23,337 nt of DNA from Monoraphidium neglectum (lineage: Eukaryota; Chlorophyta; Chlorophyceae; Sphaeropleales; Selenastraceae). Below the pieces are notes generated by a model that ran no database searches, was not told the origin of the DNA, and worked only from the letters and a program-made list of their open reading frames with translations. The position numbers were made by a program, and so were the translations under genes. The stretch covers positions 1-23,337 of the forward strand of contig NW_014013032.1 in the NCBI RefSeq assembly GCF_000611645.1, read 5' to 3'. This document shows, piece by piece, positions 20,955 through 23,337 of the stretch (positions are counted from its first letter, which is position 1; every line of letters starts with the position of its first letter).

Positions 20955-21620
20955 TGTGATGAGGGAGATTTCCCGGTGCTGGAGGACCAAGGCTGGGCCT
21001 GGAAAAGGGATGATGGGGATCTTCTGACGACGTTAATCGACGAAGATAGCACGCAAACGCCTCGCTGGTGCACAAATTGCCCTCGGCCCCTGGCTAGATC
21101 CGCGGCACGCGCCTCTCCTACTTCCGTATGCCGATATGACTTGACCTGTGCAGCTTTCCGTTTTTGTTCTCGAATGTCTTGCTGCACTCACTGCCACTTA
21201 CCATTGGGCACTGTTGTTGAGCGCGTGTCTCGTTCAAAAATTTCTCAGCACGGCGCACCCGTACGTGCTCAACGCATCCACCTTGTCTTGAATCGTTTGT
21301 GGTAAATCTGATACTTTATTTGATGAACACACACCGCGATCGACAGTGACACTGCCGTTGCGGCAGTCGCAGCACAACACACACCAGTCGCTGCGGCCTA
21401 CACGGTCTTGGGCTTGCAGCGCTGCAAACCGGTGCCCTATCAGCCCACGGAAACTCAGTGCAGCACTCTGACGGAGAGGCATGTGGCGGTGATGGTGCTG
21501 CACAGGCTGCCACCAGCAACCTGCGCATGACCAGGCGGCGACGCCCCTGCGCGACGCCTTGGCTGTACTCGGCGCGGGCCGCAGAACCCGCCCCGGCCCT
21601 GGCGCCGCGCCGCCGCCGCC
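20955..21620. other. Divergent intergenic region between LHCA and the channel-like gene
   Basis: The promoter and 5' UTR of the leftward LHCA gene and of the rightward channel gene should both be here. An AT-rich patch lies near 21296-21332. No convincing exon was found. If the channel gene has upstream exons, an AG at about 21573-21574 (GGGCCGCAG) could serve as acceptor, because the frame is open from there into 21621. Confidence 0.5.
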
Positions 21621-23337
21621 ATGGTGCCCCTCCGCAAGCCCGGCGGCCTCACCCCGCTGGACCGACTGCTGCACCTGGCGGCCTTCAGCGCGCAGCGGCT
21701 CTCCTCATGGGGCCTGGGGGCCAAGCTGCTTGCACTTGCGGCGCTCGCCAGCGCCAACGTCGCCGTGGGGGCGGCTGCCTACGTCTGGGCGACTGGGGAC
21801 GACTGGTGGGCGCGCACGCGCACCGCTTCGCCGCCGACTGTGTGACGGCGGCTGCCCCGGCAGACGGCCGCCCGCCAGCCGCAGCGCGCTGCGCGCGCAA
21901 GCCGGACACTGGCCGCGACCCCTCGTTATCAGCCGTCAGCTGCGCTTTGCTGCGCCCACGGTCCCCACGGCCCCTTGCCCCCCACCCCCCCACTTACAAC
22001 TTCAGGCCAAACGCGCTATTCACCGTGTATGGCGTGCTGCTGCGCGCCCCTGGCTTCACCGTGAGAGGGGCGCCCACCGCGGCGGGCACGCTGGTCCTAA
22101 ACGTCGTCCTCATCTATAGCGTGTGAGCGGCGCCCGATTCCGGCTGGGGCGACGCGCGCGGGCGCCGGCGCGGTCGGCCCGGCGGCCGGCGGGCCACAGC
22201 AGGGAGGCGCAGGGATGCCCATGCCCGCCCGTTGCTGCGTCGTGTGACGGGGCAGGTTCCAGTGTGAACAATGCTGCCAGCCCACCCGCACTCGGTATGC
22301 TGCGTCGCCACGACAAAACCTGCAGGTTCGTGTTTGCCATCGTGCTCGGTGCCGGCATTGAGGAGGTCAAGGGGCGGCTGGCGGCGGTGCGCAGCGGGGA
22401 GGTGGGGCTGAGGCTGCAGCAGCACGTGCTGGTCCTCAACTGGTGGGTGCACTGCACTGCCCCCCACTGCAATGCCTTGGTTGGGGGGCGGCAGGTGGGG
22501 CGTGCAGGGGCAGGCAGATGATCTGGTAAGGTCGGAAGACGGCTCGGCTGCAACTGCATCAGCAAGGAATGAGTCTCGAAGAGAGGTGTTGAAAGTGGGT
22601 TACTGGGTCTGAGGCTGTCTGAGCCAAGCAGCTTTCCCTCGCCCACCCCTGCACCCCCAAACCCTGTGGGTCGCCGCAACCGCACCCAAAGCCGCGTACG
22701 CCTCCTCTGCCCGCCGCGCGCGCCCCCTCTGCCCGCCGCGCGCGCCCCCGTGCCAGGTCCCCCCTGGCCGTCCCCCTCCTCCGCCAGCTCAGCGCGGCGC
22801 GCGCCGACCCCGCCTCGCCGCTGCACCGCCGCCCCGTCGTGCTGCTGGCCGACCTGCCAAAGGCCGCCCTGGACGCCCAGCTGGCAGAGGCGCTCAAGGG
22901 GCTCAAGCTTGAGCTGTACGTGCGCAGCGGCCAGCCGTGGCGACTGGAGGACCTGCGGCGCGTGTGCGCGCCGGACGCGGCGTGCATATTGCTGCTTGAG
23001 CCGTACGCCGCGACGGGGTCTGGTGGCGGCGGCGGGTGCGGCAGCGGCGGCGGCGGCGGCGGCGGCGGTGCAGGGGGCGTAAATGACGGGGTGGTGCGGT
23101 CGCCAGAGCCGGTGGCGGAGCGCGGGCCGAGACTCGCGCCGGCGGGGAGCGTGTCGGAGCCGGTGGCGCTGTTTGGGGAGGAAGGGGGCGCGCGGCTGTC
23201 TGGTTCGGGCAGTGGCGGCGGCGGCGGCGGCGGGGATCGGCAGCAGCAGGCGCTCAAGGCGGCGGCGCTGATGGGGTTGATGACGGTGCTCGGGCCAAGC
23301 AGCGGCGGAGAGCTCCCGCAGCGCGCGTCCCCATCCC
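21621..23337 (+). CDS. CASTOR/DMI1/POLLUX-like ion channel, N-terminal 333 residues (3' end outside window)
   Basis: Plant CASTOR, DMI1 and POLLUX are nuclear or plastid envelope cation channels with a pore module followed by RCK/TrkA-N-type regulatory domains. Exons: 21621-21805, 22006-22122, 22326-22442, 22757 to the edge. All three junctions are phase 2, with Trp62, Val101 and Trp140 split. Segments run in family order. GLGAKLLALAALASANVAVG is a membrane helix, and TLVLNVVLIYSVFVFAIVLG is a second helix leading into GAGIEEVKGRLAAVRSGEVG (family: isekvdslrkGkseV). HVLVLNWSPLAVPLL stands in place of hTLILGWSdKl. RRPVVLLADLPKAALDAQL, then LELYVRSGQPWRLEDLRRV (family: RSGSPLxLxDLKKV) and DAACILLLEP follow. 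The ATG at 21621 sits in CCGCCGCCATGG, but upstream exons for the first family helices may exist. The usual pore signature (ADxGxHA type) is not visible. A Gly-rich insert of about 75 residues follows ILLLEP. Confidence 0.72.
23021..23078 (+). repeat. Coding GGC tract (polyglycine) in the channel-like gene
   Basis: A run of GGC/GGT codons, seven consecutive GGC at 23046-23066, encodes polyglycine broken by Ser and Cys. A shorter GGC run lies near 23214-23231 in the same exon. Both are inside the insert that interrupts the regulatory domain. Confidence 0.85.

Noticed and set aside
1..23337. CRISPR arrays, tRNA/rRNA genes, insertion sequences, long terminal repeats, viral genes
   Set aside because: I found no regularly spaced repeats, no cloverleaf-like element, and no transposase, integrase or reverse transcriptase motifs. 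The intron-rich structure argues against bacterial or phage DNA.

Overview
The window looks like nuclear DNA of a GC-rich green alga, probably a chlorophyte of the Chlorella/trebouxiophyte kind. The reasons are: many short exons with GT-AG introns of roughly 150-600 bases and matching codon phases; TGTAA-type polyadenylation signals; a chloroplast light-harvesting (LHC) gene with a transit peptide; and algal or plant-type families. No bacterial operons, tRNAs or rRNAs were seen. I spliced all gene models by hand. They rest on open frames, splice-site consensus, phase agreement and similarity between paralogues, not on transcript data.

Layout, left to right. (1) 69-1041 (+): the last two exons of a SAS-6-like centriolar cartwheel gene, 5' end outside the window. 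(2) 2495-5264 (-): a 7-exon patatin-like acyl hydrolase of 351 aa (gene A), convergent with (1). (3) 5265-7543: a visibly more AT-rich stretch with small repeats and one orphan, patatin-derived terminal exon at about 6248-6346 (-). (4) 7544-10934 (-): a second patatin-like gene (gene C), 10 exons and 495 aa, with a three-copy repeat tail. (5) 12297-17848 (+): a 15-exon gene (gene D) for a protein of about 768 aa. It has hydrophobic segments and a degenerate GTPase-like P-loop region, and I cannot assign it to a named family. (6) 18629-20954 (-): a complete 6-exon chlorophyll a/b-binding protein of photosystem I (LHCA) type, 256 aa. (7) 21621 to the right edge (+): the first four exons of a divergent CASTOR/DMI1/POLLUX-like ion-channel gene with a regulatory RCK/TrkA-N-like domain.

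The genes do not form one pathway. The two patatin genes and the orphan exon are a local tandem family. The 5' ends of gene C and gene D, and of LHCA and the channel gene, face each other and may share bidirectional promoter regions. The most unusual items are gene D (all three canonical nucleotide-binding motifs altered), the channel-like gene without a recognisable pore signature and with a large Gly-rich insert in its regulatory domain, two introns best explained as GC-AG, and a 20-base microexon.
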